From assembly GCA_963730225.1 (NCBI GenBank), contig CAVSQX010000001.1:310001-374000 (forward strand): 64,000 nt of DNA. The letters are read 5' to 3'. Positions 41,044-48,902 of the stretch are shown piece by piece. The first letter of the stretch is position 1, and each line of letters starts with the position of its first letter. A model generated the notes under the pieces. That model was given only the letters and a program-made list of their open reading frames with translations, was not told the origin of the DNA and ran no database searches. The position numbers were made by a program, and so were the translations under genes. The stretch comes from CAVSQX01 sp963730225. GTDB lineage: Bacteria > Planctomycetota > Phycisphaerae > Tepidisphaerales > Tepidisphaeraceae.

Positions 41044-41208
41044 ATGTATAACTGCGGCGAGCACGGCGGCGGCCCGCGCAGCGTGGAATTCTGCCACGGC
41101 GCTGGCCTGAATTACGTGCGCTATTCTCCGTTCCGCGTTCCGATTGCGCGCCTGGCGGCGGCGGTGGCGCATGCGGCGATTAAGCAGGGGGCACGGAAGA
41201 AGAAATAA
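41044..41208 (+). CDS. Possible small basic protein after rpsG
   Basis: 54 codons, MYNCGEHGGGPRSVEFCHG to KQGARKKK. It follows rpsG by 24 bases. There is no strong Shine-Dalgarno, only a modest helix (ARLAAAVAHAAIKQ) and a Lys tail. It could be a chance frame in GC-rich DNA. Not recognised. Confidence 0.25.
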   Translation: MYNCGEHGGGPRSVEFCHGAGLNYVRYSPFRVPIARLAAAVAHAAIKQGARKKK

Positions 41209-41266
41209 TTCGCGGCGCGAAAATCATTTTGATTGTTGTGCGGTGATTTTGTCGAGCGGGTCCGGT

Positions 41267-41305
41267 GGGAACAAAAGGTAACGCTTTTGGTCAAAAGCGC
41301 TACCC
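41267..41305 (+). repeat. 39-bp palindromic dispersed repeat, copy 2
   Basis: GGGAACAAAAGGTAAC, then a hairpin CTTTTGGTCAAAAG, then CGCTACCC. GGTAAC/CGCTACC ends are also complementary. 36 of 39 bases match the copy at 31946-31984. Confidence 0.85.
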
Positions 41306-41412
41306 AAGTTTAATAGTAGGAAAGTAGGAATTGAGGGTGGCGGAAGTGGCGGCCTGAGGCTGGAGCCCTCCCAATTCGCCTCTCGTGTCGCTTTACGTGA
41401 ATTGGGAATGCT

Positions 41413-41634
41413 CTATTTCTGGTTTCCGGACACGGGCTCGATGCGTGCGATGTCGGCAGCTGCCTGAACGATGTCGCCCACTTTGACGAGCTGCCGGAGT
41501 ATGCCATCGTTTGGAGCTTCAAGATCTACCGCGGCTTTTTCGGTTTCGAGTTCGCAATTCACTTCGCCGCGACGAACGATGTCGCCGTCATTCCGGTACC
41601 ACCGGGCCAGCTTGATGTTTTGCGGCGGGCTCAT
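41413..41634 (-). CDS. Stand-alone lipoyl/biotinyl-attachment domain protein
   Basis: 73 residues from ATG 41634. The sequence MSPPQNIKLARWYRNDGDIV continues RRGEVNCELETEKAAVDLEA, PNDGILRQLVKVGDIV. The ETEKA motif holds the modifiable Lys, exactly as in the lipoyl domain of 2-oxoacid dehydrogenase E2 subunits (ETDKA). Lone domains of this size can be carriers or remnants of E2. No E2 catalytic domain or other subunit is nearby; ferredoxin is the next gene on the same strand. A role as a free swinging-arm carrier is an inference. Confidence 0.75.
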   Translation of the reverse strand: MSPPQNIKLARWYRNDGDIVRRGEVNCELETEKAAVDLEAPNDGILRQLVKVGDIVQAAADIARIEPVSGNQK

Positions 41635-41713
41635 CACCGCATTGTATCAACTCGAAGCCGGCATCGGATTGCGGCGGTGCCAACGCGGTCCCGCTCCCGG
41701 CTGGAAAGGAGTC

Positions 41714-41974
41714 TCATTTCCTGAAGTACGCCGCGTTTTTCTCGATGAATTCGGCGAATTCCGGCGGGACGTCCTCGTCGCGGAAGATCGCTTTGACGGG
41801 GCACTCGTCGACACACGCATTGCAGTCGATGCACTGGCCCGGGTCGATGTAGAGCTGTTCCGCGGTGGCGAAGTCGGTTTCGGATTTGGTTGGGTGGATG
41901 CAATCGACGGGGCAGGCCGTTACGCATGCGGTGTCCTTCACCCCGATGCAGGCTTTGGTGATGACATAGGCCAT
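41714..41974 (-). CDS. fdx: Ferredoxin (7Fe or 2[4Fe-4S] type)
   Basis: 86 residues from ATG 41974 with GAGGGAC upstream; the frame is open 25 codons further. The first cluster segment is CIGVKDTACVTACPVDCIHP (wide C-x8-C-x3-C spacing, typical of 7Fe ferredoxins). The second is CIDCNACVDECPVKAI. A C-terminal helix PPEFAEFIEKNAAYFRK follows. It is a soluble electron carrier. It is divergently transcribed from a LysR-type regulator that probably controls it through the 110-base shared region. Confidence 0.93.
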   Translation of the reverse strand: MAYVITKACIGVKDTACVTACPVDCIHPTKSETDFATAEQLYIDPGQCIDCNACVDECPVKAIFRDEDVPPEFAEFIEKNAAYFRK

Positions 41975-42065
41975 TTTTGTCCCTCGTTTTGTGATTCGAC
42001 CAAATAACAAGCGGACCGTATGACATTTCATGGTATAGTTCAAAGACATAATAGATCACAACTCC

Positions 42066-42080
42066 ATAACTTACGGTTAT
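42066..42080. promoter_or_regulatory. Possible LysR-type operator
   Basis: ATAAC-TTACG-GTTAT, an inverted repeat with the T-N11-A spacing of LysR-type boxes. It ends four bases before the regulator's ATG, in the divergent region between it and ferredoxin. Confidence 0.5.
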
Positions 42081-42083
42081 AAT

Positions 42084-42971
42084 ATGAACTTGCATCACCT
42101 GGAGGTCTTTCACGCGGTGGCTGAGCGGGGGAGCGTGAGTTTGGGTGCCGAGCGGCTTTTGATCAGCCAGCCGGCGGTGTCGAAACAGTTGGGGCAGTTG
42201 GAACGCAGCCTCGCGGTGAAGCTGTTTGACAGGCATCCAAGGGGCGTTCGGCTTACGGCCGCCGGGGAGATGCTGCGCGGATATGCGGATCGCATTTTTG
42301 CGCTTTCGAAGGAGGCGGAGAGGTCGCTGGATGATCTTTCGGCGCTACGGCGGGGAAGCCTGGCGATAGGGTGTGGACCGACCGTGGGGGTGTATCTGTT
42401 GCCAGGAGTGTGGGTGGAATTTCGGAGCCGCTTTCCGGGAATTCGGCTACGGGTCGAGACCGTTGGTGCGGACGTGCTCGGCCAGCGGTTGCTGGATGGA
42501 GTATTGGATTTTGGACTGACGGAGCTTGCTCCGACCGCCAACGATTTGGAAGGCACGGTTTTCATGACCGATGTTTTGGTTCCGATCGCATCGCCCAAGT
42601 CGCCGGTCGCCAAACGGCGAACCGTGCGGATTGAGGCGTTCTGTCACCAGCCGTTTTTTGTTCGAGAGACAGGTGATGCAGGCAAATCATTGGTCGAGCG
42701 GACGTTGGCAAAAAAGGGGATCGAGATTCACCCGGTATTGGCCGTCGGAAGCACGGAAGCGATCAAGCAGGCGGTAGCGGCGGGGCTGGGGGTTGCAATG
42801 GTGTCACGACTGGCGGTCAGGGCCGAGGTTGCGGCAGGGCAACTGGTGGAAGTAAAAGTGCCGGGGTTGGCGATTCGATATCCGATTCATCATGTTCGCC
42901 GCCGGGGAAGTCAGGAATCGAAAGCGGCGAAGGCGTTTCTGGAGCTGGCGGAAAAAGTGTTGCGGAGTTGA
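42084..42971 (+). CDS. LysR family transcriptional regulator
   Basis: 295 residues. The N-terminal winged helix has MNLHHLEVFHAVAERGSVSL and SQPAVSKQLGQLERSLAVKL, then FDRHPRGVRLTAAG. The effector domain follows from about residue 90 (GSLAIGCGPTVGVYLLPGVW) with two typical Rossmann-like halves and AVAAGLGVAMVSRLAV. The neighbour on the other strand is ferredoxin, so control of a redox or sulfur-related gene is plausible; the effector is unknown. A T-N11-A box lies immediately upstream. No partner enzyme is present. Confidence 0.92.
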   Translation: MNLHHLEVFHAVAERGSVSLGAERLLISQPAVSKQLGQLERSLAVKLFDRHPRGVRLTAAGEMLRGYADRIFALSKEAERSLDDLSALRRGSLAIGCGPTVGVYLLPGVWVEFRSRFPGIRLRVETVGADVLGQRLLDGVLDFGLTELAPTANDLEGTVFMTDVLVPIASPKSPVAKRRTVRIEAFCHQPFFVRETGDAGKSLVERTLAKKGIEIHPVLAVGSTEAIKQAVAAGLGVAMVSRLAVRAEVAAGQLVEVKVPGLAIRYPIHHVRRRGSQESKAAKAFLELAEKVLRS

Positions 42972-42985
42972 TTGGGACGAAATGC

Positions 42986-43057
42986 TTAGCGGCCGCACTT
43001 GTGCGGCGCGTGGTGGCGCGTTTCCGGTCGAAAGCGCCGCACAAATGCGGCCGCTAA
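42986..43057. repeat. 24-bp inverted repeat, NotI-type hairpin
   Basis: Arms 42986-43009 (TTAGCGGCCGCACTTGTGCG and GCGC) and 43034-43057, 23 of 24 bases complementary, loop 24 bases. It lies between the convergent ends of the LysR and pdxA genes, and resembles the element at 4151-4230 in size and layout. The rest of 42972-43305 (334 bases) holds nothing else I can support. Confidence 0.8.
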
Positions 43058-43305
43058 ACTTCAATACGTTTCAACGTAAATCACGGCGCGCACGGTCGCA
43101 CGATATCTCGCGGACATGTGGAAACGTGGCGCAGCAGTAAAAGCAACCGCAGACGGCGCTGGCGAGGACCTCGTCTCGGTGTCTGCTGCAATGACGATGG
43201 GCGCGGATAATGTCGGGTGTCATTCTAGGCTGAGTATATCTCGTCAGAGCAATTGGAGCGGCATGGGCGCGGACCGGCGAGCGAGCTCGCGGCTAAACGG
43301 GGGAA

Positions 43306-44355
43306 TCACGATTTTGCCTGGGCGTCGGTGCGGGATTGGGTTTCGTGTTTGTTTTTCTTCACCGCCAGGTTGATGGCCAGTTCGATGGCGGCGCGCATGG
43401 AGCCGGGGTTGGCGCGGTTGCGGCCGACGATGTCGAAGGCGGTGCCGTGATCGGGGCTGGTGCGGATGATCGGTAATCCTAACGTGACGTTGACGGCTTG
43501 GTCGAAGGACAAGAGCTTCACGGGAATGAGGCCCTGGTCGTGGTACATGGCGACGACGGCGTCGAAGTGGCCGTCGCGGGCGCGCATGAAAATGGTGTCG
43601 GAGGGGTAGGGGCCGGTGGCGTCGATGCCTTGCTCGCGGGCCATGAAGATGGCGGGGGAGATGATGCGTTCTTCTTCGTCGCCGAATTGGCCGTTCTCGC
43701 TGGCGTGGGGATTGACGCCGCAGACGGCGATGCGCGGTTTGGGGATGTCGAACCATTCGACCAGCGCCTGGTGCATCAGCTCGATGGGCTGGAAGACCGC
43801 GCCGATGTTGAGCTTGCCCCAGAGGCCCATCAGCGGCATGTGGACGGTGGCCAGGACGACTTTCAGGGGGCCGCCGGTGAACATCATGTTAAACCGGCGG
43901 GTGTTGGTGCGCTGGGCGAAAAGTTCGGTGTGGCCGGGGTAGTTGAAGCGGGCGAGCTTCCAGCTTTCCTTGGCGATGGGGGCGGTGACGACGGCATCGA
44001 CCAGTTTTTTGTTGGCGGCTTCGATGGCGTCGAGGCAGAAGCGCATCGACGCTTCGCCGCCCATTTTGCTGGGGCTGCGGATGGCGGTGCCGAGCATGGA
44101 ATATTGGTCGTAATCGACGACGACGACATCGTGCGGATAGCTTCGCAGCCGGCCGTCGTACTGGTGCCGCCACCAGAAAACGTCGAATTCGGCGATGTCG
44201 GCGGCGTAGTGGAGCAGCTCGTTCATGCCGTAGATGATGTAGCGGGCCTTGTGCCGCAGGATGGGATCGGCCAGGGCCTTGACGATCACCTCCGGCCCGA
44301 TTCCGGCCGGGTCGCCCAGGGTGATGGCGATGGTGGGGCGGTAGTCCATTTCCAT
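43306..44355 (-). CDS. pdxA: 4-hydroxythreonine-4-phosphate dehydrogenase
   Basis: 349 residues from ATG 44355 (or 44349); the frame is open for 166 more codons upstream, but that part covers repeats and an unrelated gene. Family segments: PTIAITLGDPAGIGPEVIVK at the start, VVTAPIAKESW, the metal His in FNYPGHTELFA, NPHASENGQFGDEE and YHDQGLIPVK, then GLPIIRTSPDHGTAFDIVG. PdxA oxidises 4-phosphohydroxy-threonine in the DXP-dependent route to pyridoxal phosphate. pdxJ is not nearby. It ends with a Lys-rich tail. Confidence 0.95.
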   Translation of the reverse strand: MEMDYRPTIAITLGDPAGIGPEVIVKALADPILRHKARYIIYGMNELLHYAADIAEFDVFWWRHQYDGRLRSYPHDVVVVDYDQYSMLGTAIRSPSKMGGEASMRFCLDAIEAANKKLVDAVVTAPIAKESWKLARFNYPGHTELFAQRTNTRRFNMMFTGGPLKVVLATVHMPLMGLWGKLNIGAVFQPIELMHQALVEWFDIPKPRIAVCGVNPHASENGQFGDEEERIISPAIFMAREQGIDATGPYPSDTIFMRARDGHFDAVVAMYHDQGLIPVKLLSFDQAVNVTLGLPIIRTSPDHGTAFDIVGRNRANPGSMRAAIELAINLAVKKNKHETQSRTDAQAKS

Positions 44356-44398
44356 GTGTAAGAGTAAACCGGAAATGGGGTTGGGGCAAATGGAAAAG

Positions 44399-44434
44399 AA
44401 GGCACGAAGGCACAAAGGCACGGAGGCACGGAGG
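44399..44434 (+). repeat. GGCACGAAGGCACAAAGG tandem repeat, second copy
   Basis: Four imperfect 9-base units. Related to 31708-31737 in the other orientation. It lies just upstream of pdxA. Confidence 0.7.
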
Positions 44435-44576
44435 GGAAATTGGGGGGAATTAATGCAACGCTCAACGCTCAACGTTGAAGTGGGGAGGAAATGGAAGCGG
44501 TGCCCTGGTCGCGCGGCGCGTGAATCCGGGGGCATGCCGCAAATGAGGTATGCGTGGCTCGCCGCAATCAGTGCGT

Positions 44577-44837
44577 TTACCGGAGAAACTGCCTGAGGCC
44601 CGCGATGGCGCGCCAGGTGCAAAATGCTGCGATGGAAGCAACCACGGCAACCAGCGACAACTTTGGTAATGGCCTGCTCGATAAGATCCCCATGATCAGA
44701 GTGCTGTCGAATAAGAAGGCTGGAACGCCGTAGGCTGCAAAACCCAGCAACCCGATGATCTTTTCGCTTCGGCTGGATCGCGGCTTGTCGCGAGACGGCC
44801 TGAAATAATCCAGCTTCGGAGCATCTAACATGCGCAT
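44577..44837 (-). CDS. Small two-helix membrane protein
   Basis: 86 residues from ATG 44837. A polar start (MLDAPKLDYFRPSRDKPRSS) is followed by two hydrophobic helices (IIGLLGFAAYGVPAFLF and LSLVAVVASIAAFCTWRAI) and a short basic end. The layout matches the many small uncharacterised inner-membrane proteins of planctomycetes. It is divergent from the higBA pair. No function can be assigned. Confidence 0.6.
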   Translation of the reverse strand: MRMLDAPKLDYFRPSRDKPRSSRSEKIIGLLGFAAYGVPAFLFDSTLIMGILSSRPLPKLSLVAVVASIAAFCTWRAIAGLRQFLR

Positions 44838-44879
44838 ATTGTAACCCGCTCAACGGGCGGCGATTAAAACTTGCTCGAA

Positions 44880-44896
44880 TTAGCGCTATGCGCTAA
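44880..44896. promoter_or_regulatory. Operator-like palindrome upstream of higBA
   Basis: TTAGCGC-TAT-GCGCTAA, a perfect 7-bp inverted repeat. It overlaps a TAAAAT -10 candidate (44894-44899) 7 bases before the toxin ATG. This is the usual place for HigA autorepression. Confidence 0.6.
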
Positions 44897-44905
44897 AATG
44901 ATAAA

Positions 44906-45202
44906 ATGCCGATTCGCAATTATCGTGGATCGGGCACGCGCGACATCGCCATGGGTTTGAACTCGAAGGCGGCGCGGCGAAGTTTGCCGGTGGGACTGCA
45001 CAAGCTGGGCAGACGCCGATTGGCGTTTCTGGCGGCGGCGCAAACGTTGGATGATTTGCGGTCACGGTTAGGCTTAAACCTTCACGCGCTTCAGCGGGAT
45101 CGATATGGACAGCACGCGATTCGGATCAACGATCAGTATCGAATATGCTTCGTCTGGTCGGCGGGGGACGCGACGGACGTGGAGATAACTGATTACCATT
45201 AG
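44906..45202 (+). CDS. higB: HigB-type toxin (RelE superfamily)
   Basis: 98 residues. The order toxin before antitoxin and the sequence fit the HigB branch: KLGRRRLAFLAAAQTLDDLR, LHALQRDRYGQHAIRINDQY and RICFVWSAGDATDVEITDYH, the last being the conserved C-terminal strand with catalytic-type Arg/Tyr/His. HigB cleaves mRNA on the ribosome. The antitoxin follows 16 bases later. A palindrome upstream suggests autoregulation. Likely a chromosomal type II toxin-antitoxin module. Confidence 0.9.
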   Translation: MPIRNYRGSGTRDIAMGLNSKAARRSLPVGLHKLGRRRLAFLAAAQTLDDLRSRLGLNLHALQRDRYGQHAIRINDQYRICFVWSAGDATDVEITDYH

Positions 45203-45218
45203 TTAGACGGACACAATT

Positions 45219-45518
45219 ATGACGAAATACCCAGGCGACTTTCCGATTGCCGTGCATCCGGGAGACATCTTGCAGGAAATGCTAGACGAGCGCGGCATCG
45301 CCCAATCGCGGCTGGCGCGGCATCTGAAAACGGATGTGGCCCGAATCAACGAAATTTGCAGGCGGCGGCGTGGGGTGTCGGCGCAGATGGCCGTCATGCT
45401 GGGCCGGGCTTTTGGCACTTCGGCCCAAGTGTGGATGAATCTTCAGAAGAATTGGGAACTGAGCCAGGTTGATCCGCGCCTTGGCCGGCAGGTTCGGCCG
45501 TTGCGCGCATCAGCGTAA
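45219..45518 (+). CDS. higA: HigA-type antitoxin
   Basis: 99 residues. A HigA-type helix-turn-helix: IAVHPGDILQEMLDERGIAQ, SRLARHLKTDVARINEICRR, RGVSAQMAVMLGRAFGTSAQ and VWMNLQKNWELSQ. It neutralises HigB and, with it, represses the operon. A C-terminal tail (VDPRLGRQVRPLRASA) is short. The two genes are co-directional and probably form one transcript. Confidence 0.92.
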   Translation: MTKYPGDFPIAVHPGDILQEMLDERGIAQSRLARHLKTDVARINEICRRRRGVSAQMAVMLGRAFGTSAQVWMNLQKNWELSQVDPRLGRQVRPLRASA

Positions 45519-45555
45519 GCCGAGGCGGTTGGAGTGGGGAACGCCGACAGATCGG

Positions 45556-46206
45556 TCATTTCCTCGGCATCAACTTGAAATGCTCCAAGGTCGAAACGAT
45601 CGTTTTCACCGTCATGTCCGCTTCGAGATTCAGCGGCCAGCCGGGTTGCATGTTGGCCAGGGTGGTGAGCGAAATCGTGGTGGGGATCAGGGCGACTTGG
45701 AATTCGGGAAGGTTCAGGGAAGCGATGGTGAGGCTGACGCCGTCGAGGGCGACGGAGCCTTTGGGGATCAGGTAGCGGAGCAGATTTTTGGGGGCTTCGA
45801 GGGTCAGCCGCCACTGATCGTCTTCGATTTCGACGTGGGTGAGCTTGGCGGTGCCGTCGATGTGGCCCTGGACGAAATGGCCGTCGAAGCGATCGCCGAC
45901 GCGCAGGGCGCGCTCGACGTTTACGTGATCGCCGGGCTTGAGCCGGCCGAGGTTGGTTTTTTCGAGGGTTTCGGAGATTACGTCAAAACCGAGCTCGGAA
46001 GGACCCTCACCCCGGCCCTCTCCCGGAGTACCGGGTGAGGGGGAAAGGGGGGAGATGTCGGCGACGGTGAGGCAGCAGCCGTTGACGGCGATGCTTTGGC
46101 CGGCCTGAACATCGGGCCAATCGTTGGCGAGAGTGAGGCGGCGGAAGCGGGGGCCGTCGGCGATGCCGATGACCGTGGCGGTTTTCTCGACGATTCCGGT
46201 AAACAT
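45556..46206 (-). CDS. ribE: Riboflavin synthase, with an in-frame repeat insertion
   Basis: 216 residues. Two lumazine-binding domains: the start MFTGIVEKTATV, GQSIAVNGCCLTV (first domain), HFVQGHIDGTAKL and KGSVALDGVSLTIA (second). Between about residues 50 and 70 the family carries a short loop; here the peptide PLSPSPGTPGEGRGEGP intervenes. It is encoded by a palindromic GC repeat, so it is an in-frame insertion of a dispersed element. The enzyme converts two 6,7-dimethyl-8-ribityllumazine molecules to riboflavin. The insert lies in a surface loop, so activity is probably kept. Confidence 0.93.
   Translation of the reverse strand: MFTGIVEKTATVIGIADGPRFRRLTLANDWPDVQAGQSIAVNGCCLTVADISPLSPSPGTPGEGRGEGPSELGFDVISETLEKTNLGRLKPGDHVNVERALRVGDRFDGHFVQGHIDGTAKLTHVEIEDDQWRLTLEAPKNLLRYLIPKGSVALDGVSLTIASLNLPEFQVALIPTTISLTTLANMQPGWPLNLEADMTVKTIVSTLEHFKLMPRK
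46004..46052 (+). repeat. Palindromic CCCTCACCCCGG repeat inside ribE
   Basis: CCCTCACCC and GGGTGAGGG enclose CGGCCCTCTCCCGGAGTACC. It is a GC-rich hairpin of the kind dispersed in planctomycete genomes, here in a coding region with the frame preserved. Confidence 0.75.
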
Positions 46207-46231
46207 ATTTTCTTCTCGATGGTCAACTCGT

Positions 46232-46888
46232 TCACCGCGCGGTCTGGTCGAGGCCGTTGAGGTTAACCTGAAAGGAGAGTTGTTCCAATTGCACGGCCAA
46301 GTCGACGGAATTTACCGCGACGCTTTTGGGCAGCCGGAGCGAAATGGGGGCGAAGTTGAGCAGCCCGCGGACGCCGGCGGCGAGCATTTGGTCGGCGACA
46401 TCCTGGGCGGCCTCGGCGGGAACGGCGATGATGCCAAGACGGATTTGCTGGGATCGCACGAGGGCGGGCATTTGCAGGAGAGGCTGCACGACGAAGCCGG
46501 CCAGGCGAACGCCGATTTGGGCGGGGTCGTTGTCGAAAACGGCGACAAGGCGAAAACCCTTGGATTGGAATCCGCGATACGCCATCAACGCGCGGCCGAG
46601 GTTTCCGGCGCCGACCAGCAGCACGTTGGAGATTTTGTCGGTGCCGAGAATGTGTTTCAGTCGGGCGATCAGATCATCGACGCGGTAACCGATACCGGGA
46701 CGGCCGAACTGGCCGAAGTAGCCGAGATCTTTTCGCACCTGGGCATCGGTGAGATTCAGGCTTTGGCCGAGTTGTTTGCTGGAGATGGTGCGGCGATCGG
46801 TTTTGCGCAGGCGTTCGAGATGTCGCAGGTAAAGGCTGAGCCGGCGAACGGCCGGGTCGGGAATGGAATCGGATCGAGTCTGCTCCAT
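46232..46888 (-). CDS. rex: Redox-sensing transcriptional repressor Rex
   Basis: 218 residues. An N-terminal winged helix (about 10-85: RLSLYLRHLERLRKTDRRTI, SSKQLGQSLNLTDAQVRKDL, GYFGQFGRPGIGYRV) is followed by a Rossmann domain with NVLLVGAGNLGRALMAYRG and VAVFDNDPAQIG, then GIIAVPAEAAQDVADQML. Rex senses the NADH/NAD ratio and represses genes of fermentation and respiration. It lies 25 bases upstream of ribE and could be co-transcribed with it. Confidence 0.95.
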   Translation of the reverse strand: MEQTRSDSIPDPAVRRLSLYLRHLERLRKTDRRTISSKQLGQSLNLTDAQVRKDLGYFGQFGRPGIGYRVDDLIARLKHILGTDKISNVLLVGAGNLGRALMAYRGFQSKGFRLVAVFDNDPAQIGVRLAGFVVQPLLQMPALVRSQQIRLGIIAVPAEAAQDVADQMLAAGVRGLLNFAPISLRLPKSVAVNSVDLAVQLEQLSFQVNLNGLDQTAR

Positions 46889-46924
46889 GCGGTCCAGCGG
46901 ATTATTTCGCCGCGGCGGCGGGCG

Positions 46925-48142
46925 TCAAGGTGAAGTAGGGGAGACAAACTCAGCGGCGATGGCGTCGGCGACGTTGACGCCGCGGCGGGAAAGACGAACG
47001 CCGGTGGATGTTGGCTCGATGAGTTGTTGATGGATCAGCCTGTCGATTGTCGCGGCGAAATGGGTCTGGGCATCGATTTCGAGCCGGGCGCTGAAGTCGG
47101 CAAAATTCAATCCGGTATCAAGTCGCAACATCAGCATCGCCAGTTCGCCGGCGCGTTGCGGCAAAGTCAGGGATTCGACATCGGCCAGCGGCAATTCACC
47201 GGCATCGACGGCGCGTTCCCATTCGCCCAGATGCGGACGATTTCGCCAGCGGCAGCCGTGGCGGTGGGAAGCGGCGGAGGGGCCGAGTCCGAGATAATCG
47301 CCGCCGGTCCAGTAGTTGATGTTGTGCCGGCAAGGCTCGCCGACGGCGGCGAAGTTGCTGATTTCGTACGGTGGCAATCCGACGGCGGCGAGGCGATCGC
47401 GGGTGTGATGCAGCATTTGCAATTCGGTTTCCTCGGCGGCCGGCTTGAATTCACCCAGCCGCAGACGAACGGCCATGGGCGTGTTGGGCTCGTAGGTCAG
47501 GGCGTAACAGGACAGGTGACCGGTGCCCAGCGCGATGGCCGATTCCAGCGACGCCGACCACGATGGCAAATTCTGTCCCGGCAGGGCGAAGATCAGGTCG
47601 AGATTCAAACGAGCAAAACCGGCGGAGCGGGCGAATTCCAGGCTGCGAGGAACATCGTCGGGATCGTGATGGCGTTCGAGCAGCGCCAATTCAGCGCGAT
47701 GAAAACTCTGTGCGCCAAAACTGATTCGATCGACGCCGCTTTCGTGCAGCATTCGACAATAATCCACGTCGGCGGTAGCGGGGTTTACTTCGACGGTGAA
47801 CTCGTCGACGGCGGTAAAATCAAATCGTTGCTGGAGTCCCCGGATCAGGCGGGCCATTTGCTCGGCGGGAAGGAGGCTGGGAGTGCCGCCGCCGAAAAAG
47901 ACGGTTTTTGGATGCGGGAGAACATCGGCGGAGGAGGCCCAGAAATCGGCCTCGCGGAGGATTCGATCGACAAATTGCTCTTTGCGCCCAGGGGATTGGC
48001 GGGTAATACTGTAAAAATCGCAGTAATGGCACTTGTGGAAGCAAAACGGGATGTGGACGTAAAGCCCCGGGGCGTGAAACTCGCTGCCGCCGATTTCGTG
48101 GCCGTAAAAAGCGCTTTCTGCAATCGGCAAACCGGTGCACAT
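46925..48142 (-). CDS. hemW: HemW-like radical SAM protein
   Basis: 405 residues. The radical-SAM cluster motif is CFHKCHYC (Cys34, Cys38, Cys41) within GLYVHIPFCFHKCHYCDFY. GGGTPSLLPAEQM, EVNPATADVDYC and ISFGAQSFHRAELALLERHH follow, then the HemW C-terminal domain (NINYWTGGDYLGLGPSAASH). HemW is a haem chaperone related to oxygen-independent coproporphyrinogen oxidase; the CxxxCxxC without a following extra Cys fits HemW. It lies upstream of rex on the same strand, which hints at a joint role in respiration. Confidence 0.92.
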   Translation of the reverse strand: MCTGLPIAESAFYGHEIGGSEFHAPGLYVHIPFCFHKCHYCDFYSITRQSPGRKEQFVDRILREADFWASSADVLPHPKTVFFGGGTPSLLPAEQMARLIRGLQQRFDFTAVDEFTVEVNPATADVDYCRMLHESGVDRISFGAQSFHRAELALLERHHDPDDVPRSLEFARSAGFARLNLDLIFALPGQNLPSWSASLESAIALGTGHLSCYALTYEPNTPMAVRLRLGEFKPAAEETELQMLHHTRDRLAAVGLPPYEISNFAAVGEPCRHNINYWTGGDYLGLGPSAASHRHGCRWRNRPHLGEWERAVDAGELPLADVESLTLPQRAGELAMLMLRLDTGLNFADFSARLEIDAQTHFAATIDRLIHQQLIEPTSTGVRLSRRGVNVADAIAAEFVSPTSP

Positions 48143-48229
48143 CCGCTTTATTGTTGCTCGAATATGGATTTGACGCTACTTTAGCCGCAACGAGGGCCGG
48201 CGGAGAGTTTAACGGGTCGAGGCATTTTT

Positions 48230-48805
48230 ATGCAGGTGGTTTTGGTGATGTTTACGGGCGACGGCGAGCGCCGGAGCTTCTCGATCGCTCGAGACATTAC
48301 GGTGGTCGGCCGGCGGGAGGATTGCGATTTGCGCATCCCGGTCGAGGATGTATCGCGCAAACATTGCCGACTGGTGAAAGAAGCCGACGGCATCCGCTTG
48401 GAGGATCTGGGCAGTTCCAACGGGAGCTACGTAAATGGGCATCGAGTTCAGGAGACGGGGCTCAAGCCGGGCGACTGGATACAAATCGGCCCGGTGCAGT
48501 TCGTGATTCAGATCGACGGCGATCCATCGGATGAGGAGTTGGTTCCCCCGCCCAGTCCGCTGCCGGCCGATCATCACCACGGCCACGAGGCGGGCGCGGC
48601 GGCGGAAGATTCGGCGACGGGGGACCACGCCAGCGAGGAAATCAATCTGGACGAAGTAACGCTGTCGGATGAACACGTCGAGGAGAAACCGGCCGAGGGC
48701 GAGTGGAACGAGATTGTCGAGGAGATTCCCGAAGAAAGCACATCCGAAGCGAGCGACGTGCAAATCGATCTGGACGAATCGCAGCATCCCGAGAACAAAG
48801 AATAG
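48230..48805 (+). CDS. FHA-domain protein with acidic tail
   Basis: 191 residues. The FHA domain (about 15-100) has the phosphothreonine-binding residues GRREDCDLRIPVEDVSRKHC (GR and SRKHC) and DLGSSNGSYVNGHRV (the NG motif). The rest is an acidic, His/Pro-containing tail (about 100-191, rich in Glu and Asp) without predicted fold. FHA proteins bind phosphorylated Ser/Thr kinase targets; the kinase is not here. A response-regulator gene follows 97 bases later and may be functionally linked. Confidence 0.9.
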   Translation: MQVVLVMFTGDGERRSFSIARDITVVGRREDCDLRIPVEDVSRKHCRLVKEADGIRLEDLGSSNGSYVNGHRVQETGLKPGDWIQIGPVQFVIQIDGDPSDEELVPPPSPLPADHHHGHEAGAAAEDSATGDHASEEINLDEVTLSDEHVEEKPAEGEWNEIVEEIPEESTSEASDVQIDLDESQHPENKE

Positions 48806-48902
48806 TCCGCACGGCGCCGGCAGTATTTGTGGGCGATGGTGAATATCGGTTGACCGACGGGGCACAAGTAAATATATCTTGGATGGAGAGGGAGGCTCAG
48901 GC

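Noticed and set aside
44356..44853. N-terminal extension of PdxA
   Set aside because: The extension covers a repeat and an opposite-style membrane-protein gene and does not resemble PdxA; the family starts at 44355.
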